NCBI GenBank assembly: GCA_033064195.1
Contig: JARBJD010000162.1
Span: 62,001 to 126,000, forward strand
DNA: 64,000 nucleotides
DNA from: Blattamonas nauphoetae
Taxonomy: Eukaryota > Preaxostyla > Oxymonadida
Direction: 5' to 3'
Positions within the stretch are counted from its first letter, which is position 1. Each line of letters starts with the position of its first letter. Both the position numbers and the translations under genes were made by a program. Under the pieces are notes generated by a model that saw only the letters and a program-made list of their open reading frames with translations, searched no databases and was not told the origin of the DNA. Shown here in pieces: positions 10,301 through 20,437 of the stretch.

Positions 10301-11812
10301 CGGATTCTCCCCAAGCTCCAACGAACAGGGCACCGCGTTCTCATCTTCTGTCAGCACACACACATCATGAGTATCATGGAGGCCTTCTTTAAGTACAGAC
10401 ATTACTCATATCTCCGTCTTGATGGATCAACGAAGAACAGAGGAGAGATGATCGACGAATTCAACAAAAAAGAGACATTTATCTTCCTCCTCTCCACTCG
10501 AGCAGGTGGTCAAGGACTCAACCTTCAAGTTGCAGACACTGTCATCCTCTTCGACTCAGATTGGAATCCTTTTATGGATCTCCAAGCCCAAGCAAGAGCA
10601 TACCGCATCGGACAAACAACGGAAGTCCGTGTCATCCGTCTTGTGACGATCTCTCCAATCGAGCAGCGCATCCTCGACACGGCCCAAGTCAAATTGGATG
10701 TCGATCATCAGGTTATCCAAGCCGGGAAGTTTAACACAACCGCATCGAAAGAAGAGCGAACGCGAGCACTGTTTGACCTGATCAACCAAAAGCCAATCGA
10801 CGAAGAAGAATACGAGGAAGTTGTCAAATCCAAAGATCGAACATACACTCGGAAGATGAAAAAAGCGACATACCACTCGGATGAAGAGATCAACACCATC
10901 ATTGCACGATCAGACGAAGAGTTTGAGCTGTTTGAGAAGATGGATGAGGAACGATATGCTGCCTATTGGGCCGCTCAGAATTCCCAGTCTGTCCCAGCGC
11001 CGTCACTTGGCCCTTCTATCCAGTCATCACCCACCAATCAGCAACGAAAAGTCAAAATCATTTTCTCGTCCATCAGAAACGAAACACAAGGAGCCTCGCC
11101 AGACAGGGTTGACAGCCCAGCCGACCAAGAGCAGGATCCTTCCCCTCATCCCACTACTCCTTCCACTGCTCTCACTGGGTTCCGATCACCCCCAATCTCA
11201 TCATCACCAGAAATGCTACTCGACAGCCGAGACACACCCCCAACACCCACCTCTTCCTCCCCCACTCCTACTCCCTTCACTCTCGTCTCCCCTGACCAGA
11301 CACCATTCGCTTCTCCAACTCCCTCCACTCGTCCAATGGAAGCTCCTCGCTTGTACCACACGGTTGAAGAAGTGCCAAAATGGCTTTCACCGCTCCTCAA
11401 GAAAGGAAGCTATGATCTCGGCCTCCGACGCGTGGCGGCATACAAGGAGAAGATCCGAAAGAACCCTAAAGCCAAAATAGAACCAGAGCGTATCGAGGAC
11501 TATGACTCACAGCCTGACATTGGGTCGGGGGAGGATTACGTCAAGTTTGGTCGTCGACTCCGGCAGAGGTCCCAAATCTCTTACCATGACAATTTTACAC
11601 TCGCTGAAATGGAAGAGTTGTATCCTGACCCACGACCAAAGAAACAAATTCGAAAGAGAAAGAGATCAGAACCGACAGTACGGAAAATCAAGTTCAAAAC
11701 GAAGCAACATCAAAGTGAGAACGAATCTGAGGCTCAAGTCAGTGAAGATATAAGCGAAGACACTACAAGTCAGAGTGTTTCAGTGTCATCATCTTCTTCT
11801 TATTCTGAATGA
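7382..11812 (+). CDS. Brahma/STH1-type SNF2 chromatin-remodelling ATPase with in-frame intein
   Basis: This 1,476-residue uninterrupted frame encodes the catalytic subunit of a SWI/SNF-type remodeler, plus an intein (residues 404-688). N-terminal HSA and post-HSA helices (residues about 215-310, rich in Arg/Lys/Gln) are where actin-related proteins bind in this family. The SNF2 ATPase follows: motif I DEMGLGK...T split by the intein, motif II IIDEGHRLKN, motif III MTGTPLQNN. The helicase-C lobe has STRAGGQGLNLQ and QARAYRIGQ. A SnAC domain (DEEINTIIARSDEEFELFEK) after the helicase is diagnostic of the Brahma/BRG1/STH1 subfamily. No bromodomain is visible; the C-terminal 350 residues are Ser/Pro-rich then basic/acidic. 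Without the intein the protein is about 1,191 aa. The next gene starts 50 bp downstream. Confidence 0.93.
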   Translation: MTVPQGWMTNPEIVCDVISSVYQPAFHSSEEDQTKSEGYQRLLSQLVISELSKLSQTHVTPSQLQSIADTSSSLTSLTSRHIPPSHPLLSASISNVPHTKKPCPSVPALQLIQNKPFCTTNIPFHTKTESSKTTPPNQAQTAILRNSRYHLALAQQSLQNSFNRALGPVFTPPRRQSLSRANVRGRSIIQDDHEMELIRSSVAQKENVLIRTKEQIECASFVQLAFPEIRAKRAERFQQSKQHSKLLVALRRYFKRQEDAKKQEALKAEKARMKALKENNMERYMVMVKQAKNERLQQILAKTESFLEQICVRVDAVTDGDIKKEVAKVESQKGEKGEDASLLSNQNLYYAVAHKITEPITEQPKMLVGGKLKGYQMKGLEWMVSLYNNNLNGILADEMGLGKAQPLTSLVLTPNGWRTMGSLKVGDDVIAVDGKSAKITGVFPQGEKEIFQVGFSDGSIVESTDEHLWEVQIKQHGVETVTKVMELKQISEILNQPDNTKQFTVRTCSPVHFNSNQNNNNHLNQARQLGASIVTQTFKPSPSLVDHSTEIGTEGSSSWAEYNWLVFGSLEVRSSFFEGLTESLSEDEKSTLKTSKAQSFQIELDTSIAPLVEWVVRSLGGIVSQQHTSVRTILTISISSSKSNTSSTDSLSHQITSITHHSPAPAQCIMIDHPSHLYLTNSFIPTHNTIQCIALISYLIEKKKNNGPYLIVVPLTTITNWSSEFARWAPSISVVEYRGTIPERNEIIRTRIRTQKYTVLITTYEYAMNDKSILGRPEWQYIIIDEGHRLKNSKGKFVGVLMKYRSKHRLLMTGTPLQNNLTELWSLLNFLLPSIFNSSETFEKWFATPLATNGVEKVDITEEEKLLVINRLHTVLRPFLLRRLVSEVATELPRKVEHLIKCDLSIVQRRLYARTQEEKAVIFEKSSNAVRQTPLNNTAMQLRKVCNHPFLFLGEYFIDDSIWKCSGKFDVLDRILPKLQRTGHRVLIFCQHTHIMSIMEAFFKYRHYSYLRLDGSTKNRGEMIDEFNKKETFIFLLSTRAGGQGLNLQVADTVILFDSDWNPFMDLQAQARAYRIGQTTEVRVIRLVTISPIEQRILDTAQVKLDVDHQVIQAGKFNTTASKEERTRALFDLINQKPIDEEEYEEVVKSKDRTYTRKMKKATYHSDEEINTIIARSDEEFELFEKMDEERYAAYWAAQNSQSVPAPSLGPSIQSSPTNQQRKVKIIFSSIRNETQGASPDRVDSPADQEQDPSPHPTTPSTALTGFRSPPISSSPEMLLDSRDTPPTPTSSSPTPTPFTLVSPDQTPFASPTPSTRPMEAPRLYHTVEEVPKWLSPLLKKGSYDLGLRRVAAYKEKIRKNPKAKIEPERIEDYDSQPDIGSGEDYVKFGRRLRQRSQISYHDNFTLAEMEELYPDPRPKKQIRKRKRSEPTVRKIKFKTKQHQSENESEAQVSEDISEDTTSQSVSVSSSSSYSE
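8591..9445 (+). mobile_element. Class 3-type intein in the SNF2 P-loop, 285 residues
   Basis: The insert is 855 nt, in frame and free of stops, with no GT...AG ends, so it is not an intron. Removing it rejoins DEMGLGK and TIQCIALISYLI into a perfect SNF2 motif I. It reads as a Hint splicing domain: block A (LTPNGWRTMGSLKVGDDVI), block B (GSIVESTDEHLW; Thr61, His64), block F (QCIMIDHPSHLYL) and block G (FIPTHN, Asn285), followed by host Thr as the +1 residue. Residue 1 is Ala, not Cys/Ser. Instead Trp66, Cys265 and Thr283 sit at positions B:12, F:4 and G:5, the WCT signature of class 3 inteins, where the block F Cys starts splicing. Residues about 67-260 are the endonuclease region, with one eroded LAGLIDADG-like motif near FFEGLTESLSEDE. 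Confidence 0.93.
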
Positions 11813-11862
11813 AACATTTCATTTTTTGATATTTTAGCGAAACAATAGAAAATAGTGGGGAA

Positions 11863-12744
11863 ATGGATCCACTCGACAAAATTGAAAGGGAGTTCGAACA
11901 GGTTCTGTAACTTGCATATTTGATTCCTATTTTGAATTTTAGCTTGTTAGGGACCATGAAGAATGGTGTAACCAACAAGAAAGGACCATTACAGAAACAG
12001 TCGATCAGCTGACTGTTTCTATTTCACATGCGAAAAGTTTGTGCCTTCTGACCAATAATTCATTTGTTTATGCTAGAAAGTATCGATGAGTTTCAAGCCG
12101 AAATCAGAGAATCTCAGCATATCCTCGACAGAAATGCCGATCGTAAGCATTTCCTTTTTTGCGTGATTCAGATGTCTTCTTTCAACTGTTTAGAACAAAT
12201 GGCGTGGAATGTCACAGAGAATGCTATTCAGATCGAAATTCAAACCGAACAAGAGAAATTGAATGCCCTCCGAGAAGAATCAAGAACCATTCGTTCAAAA
12301 CTTCAGACTCTCAGAGATGAGCATCAAAAAAAGCTTCAACGTATATATTGTTCAATCTTTCATTCATTTGTTTAAAATTACTTGATATCTTTTCAATGAA
12401 GATCCTTCCGAACAACAGGAAGAAAATGACTTCCAACTCCAGATTAATGATTATATTGAGATTCTTGGTCTCAAATTTTCGAATGTGACCCAACAGGGAA
12501 AACAGGTGTTGGGAATAACCTTCACAAAATTCAACCCTGCAAAACCTGACGCTTCTTTTGAAATGACCATTAAAACAGGCAAACCCTATGAACGTTTGAT
12601 CCATTTTTCTCTTTCTCTTCTTCAGTTACAAGTTGCCCCGAAATGAGGAGACAGGTTCAAATTGCTGTGGATGAATTAAACAAAACAAATAGTTTCCCAA
12701 CTTTCCTCGCCAGGGTTCGAAACCTCCTCAAACACCCAGTTTGA
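11863..12744 (+). CDS. SPC25: Kinetochore protein Spc25 (Ndc80 complex)
   Basis: Spc25 pairs with Spc24 at the centromere end of the Ndc80 complex, which couples kinetochores to microtubules. The N-terminal two thirds is coiled coil (IQIEIQTEQEKLNALREES, then LRDEHQKKLQR). The C-terminal globular domain matches the family: YIEILGLKFSNV, QVLGITFTKFNP, a Tyr-Glu-Val strand, CPEMRRQVQIAVDELNKTN, FLARVRNLLKHP. Four or more short introns are inferred (after EREFEQ, near 12037-12075, near 12142-12193, near 12343-12402, near 12590-12626); frame and motif continuity hold across them, although the third and fourth boundaries are approximate. Spc25 sequences diverge quickly, so recognition rests on the C-terminal domain. 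It begins 50 bp after the SNF2 stop. Confidence 0.82.
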
Positions 12745-13018
12745 CACGAGTCAAAGGGTACAACAAAATGAATTCTTGAGTTCTCTCTTCTTTCTCTTTA
12801 TTGTTCATGTCACAGGCGAAGGCCTTCTTTCTTCATTGACAGCCTTCTTGTTTTTGCTTTCCAATTCATTCCACTTCATTTAGTATTTTTTTCATGATAA
12901 CCAGATTTCAGTTCCCATTGTCATGGAACGAATCTTGAAAATAGACTTCATATAGAACGGTGGGTCAGATCGTATCTCAGCTTTTCTGGCCCTCTCCGTC
13001 TCGCCTTAGAAACACCTG

Positions 13019-14226
13019 ATGAAGTTTTCCTCGCCCTGGCTTTCTGTCCTCAATCGTCCAGAGTCCCGGGGGCATCAGATCAAGCTGCGATTGTTTTGTT
13101 TTGCACATGCTGGTGCGACACCCTCACTTGTTTGACTCTTCAATGGTACATTACCATTATACCTATTTCCGATTTTCATCTAGTTTAACACTCGGTGGGC
13201 CAAATTCTTGCCTCCTCAGGTAGAAGTTGTCGGCATCCATTCACCAGGTATGTATCAACTCCGATGACTCATAAATGTGATTTTCTTCTCATATGGTTAT
13301 CAGGGCGCACATCTAGATTGCATGAGACACCATTCAAAAGCATTCCATCGCTCATCACTCAATTGATCAAGGACATCACTCCCATCTTCACAACTGAGGA
13401 CTACCTACCTTATGTTGTATATGGAAATAGGTATCAAACCATTCCTATTCTTCATTTGTGAATCAGTATGGGAGCAATATGTGCTTACGAGTTCACCAGA
13501 CGAGTAAGAAATGCCGGGTTTAATGAAGCTCTTGCACTGATCGTGTCGAGTTGTCTACCACCTCAAATTTGTGGTGCAGATGATCCAGTTTGTGATCTTC
13601 CCGATGATGAGCTCCAAAAAGTTCTGGAATTCCGATTTGGCTATCCAATCATCTCGGACCCAGAAATTATCAAAATTACCTTCCCATCGCTTCGGTTTGA
13701 ATCATATTTTCTTCCACATCGTCCATAGAGCTGATCTCGCCGCTATCGATCATTATTCATCCACACCATACTCCGTTTGTCCTCACTATTCATCAACCAT
13801 TTCTCACTCTTTCTCCAGACACATGATCCCTCTCTAAAGTGCCCAATTCATGCTATTGTAGGCGCAAAGGACAAGATGGTCTCGCTAGATACACAAGTCG
13901 ACTGGAATATCCACACATCTTCGTCTCTCCATACAAACCGTCTCCCTGGCATTGGTCATTTTGTTTATGATTCTCCTGCCTTCCAAAATATTGTTCGGCG
14001 AGTGATAAGTGATTGCATCGATGACGTTGATGAACGAATTGAACTCACACAGTTCAAGGTTGTGCCAAGTGTCGAAGAAATCCAGACTCAGTTGACCGAA
14101 ATCAAAGAAGTGTCACAGGACCCACCCACTCAAAATGAATCCCCTTGTTGCACTTCCTTAAAGCCAAAGAAAAAGAAGAAGACTCCAGTTCACTTCGATT
14201 TGGAGACATCTTTTGACTTCTGCTGA
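13019..14226 (+). CDS. Type II thioesterase (alpha/beta hydrolase, surfactin-thioesterase family)
   Basis: The fold and motifs match type II thioesterases that clear stalled acyl groups from fatty acid synthases, polyketide or peptide synthetases: LRLFCFAHAGATPSLF near the N-terminus, VEVVGIHSPGRTSRLHE, nucleophile elbow GNSMGA, acid loop VGAKDKMVS and catalytic His in LPGIGHFVYDSP. An HRADLAAIDHY-type lid segment is created by splicing near 13695-13730. Five introns are inferred, one splitting the codon of the catalytic Ser (donor near 13432). The start at 13019 gives MKFSSPWL, typical for the family. The last 75 residues are an added Lys-rich tail ending SFDFC, not seen in bacterial relatives. 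No partner synthase is in the window, so the substrate is unknown; an S-acyl hydrolase on a free substrate is possible. Confidence 0.82.
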
Positions 14227-14475
14227 CCATTCTCTTAATTTCATGTTTTATCTCATTTTTGTCTTGATTTGGAGAGTCATTCTTACTCCAAGATTCATTC
14301 ATCTGATCGGTTGCTCTTTTTTGCAGTTTTTTCCTCAACCATACCGTGATTGAATGAGAGTGTTTCTGTCAACGAGATTGGACAATGCGAAGAAAATTGA
14401 GGTGCAGCATCCCAATAAAAATGATGAAAAAGGCATTGAAATGCAAATTAGGACAATGAAAGAAGTTGAAGTGTG

Positions 14476-17400
14476 TTAAAGTTTCTCGAGTGTGGTTAAG
14501 AACGGCGCTAATCGATGAATCCTGTTCAGAGAGTACTGCTGTGTTTCTTCAGGAACCTTGAGAGTGCGGAGGATGGGACAGCAGAGTAGTGTGACGTCAA
14601 CAACAGATGAGATGCTATTTCCAAAGGAGGAGAGGTCCAGCTGTTCGATACTCAGCCCACAACCCCAACCACGACTCTTCCTCTCCGTCTTCGACGGAGC
14701 CAGCCACGGCTGGAGCATATCTGCTGCTCCGCCTGGCTGAGAGAAGTCCACGATGAGGGGAGGAGCGACAGCGCGTTTGGATGTGGTTGTTGGAGGTTTG
14801 AGGGATTCTGCTGTGAGAGATGTCAAAATTCGTTCAAACACAGCTCCACTCGCGAAGGAGAGCCAATGTGTTGCGTTTGTTTTGTATTTTGCGTTGGTTA
14901 CTTGAGCTGCTTGAGCATAGCGGACAAACCACAGCAGATCTTCACACTCTGGTGTCACAACACAGAGCGGTTGATCAAGGTGGAGATCCGATCCAGCTTG
15001 GTTGATCAAGTACGGATCATCCAGCAACAAAGACCGATTGAGATTGGGCTGAGAGAGGAGGGAGAGGAAGTGGTGAGGACTGTATTGTCTGATGCTGAGG
15101 AGCAGTTCGGAATGCGAGAATGACTCCAACCAGACAGAATTCTGGAGGCGACTGAGGAGCATCGAGACTGGTGCGGGGTCCATGTTCAGAGCATGCGAAA
15201 CAAGATAGAAAAGAAGAACGGTGCACTGCAGTTCCTCTGCAGCGTCCAGAAGACTGGCCAGTGACATTGTCTTCCCTGTTCCTTTCGGAGTTGCGAGAAC
15301 CGTGTCGATGGTTTCGTTGAGTTTGGTGAGTTCGACTTCAGGTTCTTCGTCATCGTTCTCGTCGTCTGCTGGTTTGGGTGTTTGCCGTTTTGGGGCATAT
15401 TTTTGTCCTGTTTCTTTGACCCGATCGACGATTAGTTTCACCTCCTGTTGCGTCAGGTGGAGACTGAAGTATGTGTCGAGAGTGAAGGGAAGGGCAGTTG
15501 TTTGGGTTGGTTGGCCGTCGGATGCGATAAGAGTGTTCATGTCTGCTTCGTTCATCCGAATGGCTTGTTCAATCGATTTGTGTTTCTTCTCTTCTTCACT
15601 CCTTCTGGCATTGTACACTTCGCAGAACTCTGAAACAACCAACAAAGTCTGCTCATCCACCTCACATCCAAAGTATCGCGTATGTTCCATCGGCGCGCCA
15701 ATCAGCTCCTCTCCTGTCGAAATGTCAATTGGGATCAATCCCGAACACATTTCAGGAAGCTCCTTGAAGACTACACACTGCTTCTTATCTGAGGTGATGA
15801 CGATGATGTGGTTGGGAGGTGGAACAGCACACTGTGCAGGCACGGGGAACGGTTGAGAGAGGCGATGAGGCGATGTGAGGGTGGAGATACGTGCGGGAGA
15901 CGGAAATGGAAGTGTTCCCCCCAGAAGTGCCATGGAGAAAGCTTTTTCCTTTTCGGCAAGCGAATCAACTTTGGGTGTTCTGACGGGAGTTGCCAGGATC
16001 TCACTGGCATCCTTATCGAACGGAACATCATCAAATTCAGTCGGCTGTGTTGTCTGGCCTGCTGGTCGGATTGGCGTCATGGCTCCAGAATTTGTTTGAT
16101 CGTCAAAATCCTGTTCCGTCATGACTGGCTGCATTGTCACCTCGACATCAGCATTCTCGTCCTCTTCCCGATCCTCCGCCTCTTCTTCTGCGGCTTTCAG
16201 TGCCCGTTCCTCTCTCGTCAGCCACGGTGTTGCGTTGTGCTCAGTTCGGATGAGTTGGCCTGGAGTGGTTGATTTCTTCTTTGTGAGGGCCTGATGTGCT
16301 GGTTGCATCGTCCCGACATGTTTTGGTTCTTTCACAACAATCCGCTTTGTCACTTCCATTGTTGGGACGTTGACTTCAACCATTTTCTTGAGCGCGATCT
16401 CAACGATTTGCGGCGTTTGTGGTTTGTGAGTGGAATACGGAGCGGAATATGATCCTTTCGCATTTCTTGTTTTCGTCATTGTTTTGGCTGGTTCGTCGTG
16501 TTGTTCAAAGTCTTCGTTGGTCGCGAGCGTCAGCTGAAATTGGTCCGTCTTTGTTGGAGAGAACTTTGAATTGAATGGCGATTGTGCTCGGATTTTGAGT
16601 GTCTTGAGTGGCGAACCTTGTGGTCGTTCTGTCTCCTCGGCGTCTGGTTCTCCTTCTCTCCATGTAACCCTTCTCTTCGTCTTGTCCCTCACTGGTGAGT
16701 TGGATGGTGAATGGTCTCCATCCTTCTGCTTCTTCTCGCTGAACATCTTAGTGGCCAGGCGGATGCTCTCTGCATGTGCTTTCTCAACAATAGCAAGTTC
16801 ATCCTTCATTTCTTTGTGGACCTTTTCAGCATCACAACAGAACGACACTGCATCAAAAATCTCGGAGACCGCTTGGGTAAGAATGCTCCACTCGCCGAGG
16901 AGTGATCGAATTGGATTTGTGAAGGGTGAAATCCATTTTGACGGTTGTTCCTCTTCTCCGTTGACAATAGCATTTGGATTTCTGTTTGAGACTTTGGCCG
17001 GGATGGCAGTTGGATGCTCGTTTGCAAGAATCATTTTGGAAACATTCAGAATGCGTTTGTCCTTTGCTTTTTTCATTTCAGGTGTCATTTCGTCTTCGGG
17101 AGTGGGAAATTCTGGTGCGACTCGTTCAACTGCTAAATCATGAGCAATCGTCTCGGCAGATTTGCTTTTGGAATAATAAGGAGGGCAATGAGATGAATTG
17201 CTCAAAAAGAAGGCGAGGAAGTCAGTATCACGAGCAATGGGAGGAGGAGGAAGAAATGTCTTGGCGATGGGAATGAAAGTATTGGACTCTTCTGGTTGGA
17301 CCAATGCTCTAAAAGAATTATGACCATGTGAACGAGGTGTCGTTAAATTGAGAAAGTTATCGATTTGTGGGGTAAGTGGTAGCGCTGTTGGTGGTGGGGC

Positions 17401-18766
17401 TCCATCGTTATTAAACCAATCTGTAGGGATTTCCTCAAGGTCATCTTGTGCAGTACGGCCTCCTTCTCTCCATTCCGAATCTCCAAAGGCATCAGCATTT
17501 GAATTAAATCCATATTCGGCGTTATACCCACCTCCTTCTGCTCCATCTCTCATCTCGATCCCTGCGCCAGATGGAGAGAATAAGGTTGGCTGAGTGTGGC
17601 CAAGAATATTCAATGATTCAACATTGAGCAGCTTTCGGCGTTTCTTCTTTGGAGTTGCTTTGTGGAGTTGTGCAAGTGATGTCGGTTTGACTTTTATGTC
17701 GACGCTACTATCTGATTCGCTTTCTTCCTCTTCATATTCTTCCTCAACGTGTTCTTCATCCTCTGTTATCTTCAGATATACCTTTTCGACAATCATATGG
17801 ACGATAAACTCACAAGCAAGTTTGGCTTCAATTCCTTCTTCCAGGACAGCTTTTCCACCAAAATCACTCTCGATGAGTCGAAGCTTGGTCGTTCCAGTTG
17901 TTTCATCGGTATTTGGTTGAACATATCCAGGGTAAAACGATGTAACTGTCGATGACATTTTCTGTGGAAAAGTCTGCGGTTGTGGGACTGTATCTTCCAA
18001 GTCTTCACTTTCATCACTCTCTGCATCATCTTCCTGAAGAAGTGTCGCGAGTGCATTGATATCGTGTTCTCCGCCAAGTGGATTCCCATTTTTCCAGATG
18101 TCTTCATCAATATCATCAGTATCTTCTCCAGATGATAAACTGAACTGTGAAAAACTCTCATTCGCAGGATCATTAGAATATGGTTGAGTTCCAGTGTTTG
18201 GATAATGCTGGGAGCTTTGTTCACTGTCACGGATGGGAGGAATATCATTGAAACTGCTTGGATCCTGTCCATCTTGAGAACGTTTTGGACGTGCAAAAAC
18301 AGGTGTTCGAGTTTCTTGTACCGTGTTTTGAACTGTTTGAGGTTCAGCCACGACAGGAGCTATAGACTGCTTTTTTGGGACGGGATTGTCGGGTTTCTGG
18401 TTGGATTGAGATGCTAGATAGAAAAGAAATCAATGGATGTAGAAAGATAGTGTTATTGAGAGAAAGAACGAAGTGAAAACTGGAGAGTGCTTTTTCTTGG
18501 CAAAGAAAGGATGCCCCGTCCAAAAGCTTCAATGAGAAGAAGGTATCTTTTGGCTGAATAGTATGTCCTTCTGTATCATTCATTCCATTTGCTTGATAGA
18601 CAAATGTGTACTTGGATTTCAAATCGGATGGCAGAATCCCAAGCTTCGTTGATACAACTTGTATGAAACTATCCGTTAAAAATGATTGGTTCGGGTTCGC
18701 GACTGTAACTTTGACGGGGATCTTTGGTTTCTTCCCCGCTTGGACAAGCCGGATTTTAATCCACAT
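14476..18766 (-). CDS. Large hypothetical protein, possibly ubiquitin-like N-terminus
   Basis: I do not recognise this protein, about 1,410 aa. One intron (donor near 18479, acceptor near 18417) joins a 95-residue N-terminal exon to the long exon. The N-terminal exon (starts MWIKIRLVQAGKKPKIPVKV, later SDLKSKYTFVYQANG and IQPKDTFFSLKLLDG) has the beta-strand/helix alternation and length of a ubiquitin-like domain, but this is only an impression. The middle is acidic and Ser/Pro/Thr-rich, likely disordered (residues about 100-800), with a coiled segment near 840-870. The C-terminal 350 residues look folded and helical, with Leu/Ser-rich helices and a final LRR-like stretch (IEQLDLSSFGNS, CCPILRTLKVP). 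It converges with the thioesterase gene 249 bp away. Confidence 0.7.
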
Positions 18767-19032
18767 GAATTGAAGATAAAATGATGCATTGATCGAGATG
18801 AGAATCAGAGAAAATGAAATAGTCCCTTATGATACATTCAATTAGGTGAAAGATCGTGGATCTCGTCATCTTGATTAGGTGTTGATGACCGATATCATAT
18901 CTCTCACCTTGTTTCAGTTGCCTCCGACAGAAGTGGCACGTTAATTCTACGAACGTCGGCTAATCTGGCAGCAGCAGTATAGTGACGTTAAACAATAGAG
19001 AAATGTTAAGTAAAGAGAAGCAAGAGCTAATG

Positions 19033-20322
19033 TTATTCATCAGGTGGAAGTACAGACGTGTCCGTAGCAATGGAAGAGATAGACGGACGAGGACGAACAT
19101 TTGAGACAGACAGTTGGCTGCTCACGAGTGAGTGTGAAGTAGAAAGGGCTGGAGGAAACGCATTCACAGTGCTGGGTTGGTTCTGTCCGAGAGAAGACGC
19201 CGTTCGGAATGGCCGGTGGGAGGGTGCGGGAGAAGCGAAGGATTGGGAGAGAGTGTGGGCTTCCGACGAGGGGGGAAACATAAAGTTGAGATGGTTGAGG
19301 GAGATTGCGAGCTGACGACTGATCGTGGAAAAGAAGGTCTTGAGAGGGTCCTCGAGGAACAACTGAAGGACAGAACGAAAAGAAATGACGACAGCTGGAG
19401 ACGACGCGAGTGAAGGTTGCGATTGTGTGCGGAGATGGGATACGATCGCATCAAAAATTTGTTCGTTACGGATGCCACAGACATACGTGATTCCGATTGT
19501 GGGAACTGGTGACAGAATGAACATCGGCGTCTGTGGACTTTTGTGGAAAAGGAAGAATGAGGAAGTTTCGAGAATGTTCTGCCGAGCATCGTTCTGATGG
19601 CGAAAAGAAGTGTTCCAGAGTAACGACGAGCAAAGAGAGGATACGAGTTGACGTTGTTGAGGAGCTAAAAATCGTTTGAGAGAATCAGGTGGATGCTGAG
19701 AGTGAAAATGGGCAGGTTTGAACAATATATCGGACCCATCCGGAAGAAGAAGAGTAAAAAAGCATATGCTGCTGGATAATTCAAACGAATTCACTCGAAC
19801 TTGATTCAGGAATGGTGTGTACAATTTTTGTTCGAAGTTTGTTGGTACAACAAGATTAGGCCGAATATAGCGATTGGCAAACACAACAAAGGGAGCTTTT
19901 GTGCAGATAAGGGGTGACCATTCATAATTTGTCTCATCTACCGCAGCTGAAGTATGCGCATCATATTCAAGAGCATTAAATTGAGAATCTAGGGATAAAA
20001 TAAAGTCTGCAAGCATTGTGGAGTATATAAGATCGAACATGTATCGTATTTGAAGACAAAGAAGTTGATAAGAATCAGGTTTGGACGTTTTCTTTGTCAC
20101 GATGGTGACCAAGAACTGGTCCGATTCTGATGTGATAATGCAATAGTCGTAGAATAAAACTGATGAAATAGGAGAGGACTGCGAAAATGCAAGTTGGAGT
20201 GAGAGAATCATGTCGATAAGGTGTTGGATATGAAGTTGTGAGTGTTTCTTTCGTGAGGCGGTATTGACCAAAATGTAACCTTGCTTTGTAAAGATCAGAC
20301 AGAATTCCGCCTTAGGATTCAT
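19033..20322 (-). CDS. Longin-like protein, Fuzzy / Mon1-Ccz1-HPS type candidate
   Basis: A 429-residue intronless frame. The first 115 residues alternate strands and helices like a longin domain: FCLIFTKQGYILVNT, HIQHLIDMILSLQLAF, ISSVLFYDYCIITSES, FLVTIVTKK, LCLQIRYMFDLIYSTML. This order resembles the first longin domain of the planar-polarity effector Fuzzy, or of Mon1/Ccz1/HPS proteins, which form tandem-longin exchange factors for Rab GTPases. Later segments (ICFFTLLLPDGSDILF, FILSPVPTIGITYVCGIRN) could be a second longin domain. The C-terminal 70 residues are Ser-rich and probably disordered. Subfamily is uncertain; a structural prediction would separate these options. Confidence 0.6.
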   Translation of the reverse strand: MNPKAEFCLIFTKQGYILVNTASRKKHSQLHIQHLIDMILSLQLAFSQSSPISSVLFYDYCIITSESDQFLVTIVTKKTSKPDSYQLLCLQIRYMFDLIYSTMLADFILSLDSQFNALEYDAHTSAAVDETNYEWSPLICTKAPFVVFANRYIRPNLVVPTNFEQKLYTPFLNQVRVNSFELSSSICFFTLLLPDGSDILFKPAHFHSQHPPDSLKRFLAPQQRQLVSSLCSSLLWNTSFRHQNDARQNILETSSFFLFHKSPQTPMFILSPVPTIGITYVCGIRNEQIFDAIVSHLRTQSQPSLASSPAVVISFRSVLQLFLEDPLKTFFSTISRQLAISLNHLNFMFPPSSEAHTLSQSFASPAPSHRPFRTASSLGQNQPSTVNAFPPALSTSHSLVSSQLSVSNVRPRPSISSIATDTSVLPPDE

Positions 20323-20437
20323 TTTTCAACTAAGATAGTGTTGTTCAGGGTGAAATCACGTGATATTGAGACAAGATGTCGTCCGTCCATATTTCGTCAA
20401 TTAGATCTCCAAAAAGATGATTTGTGAAGTGAATTAT

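Noticed and set aside
15231-15300. Walker-A-like PKGTGKT in the large unknown protein, suggesting an AAA or helicase ATPase
   Set aside because: The first glycine of GxxxxGK[ST] is missing (a Thr is there) and no Walker B or sensor motifs follow at the right distance; treated as coincidence.
18767-19032. tRNA or small structural RNA in this GC-mixed gap
   Set aside because: No acceptor-stem pairing, TTCRA-type T-loop or B-box could be found by eye here or in other gaps.
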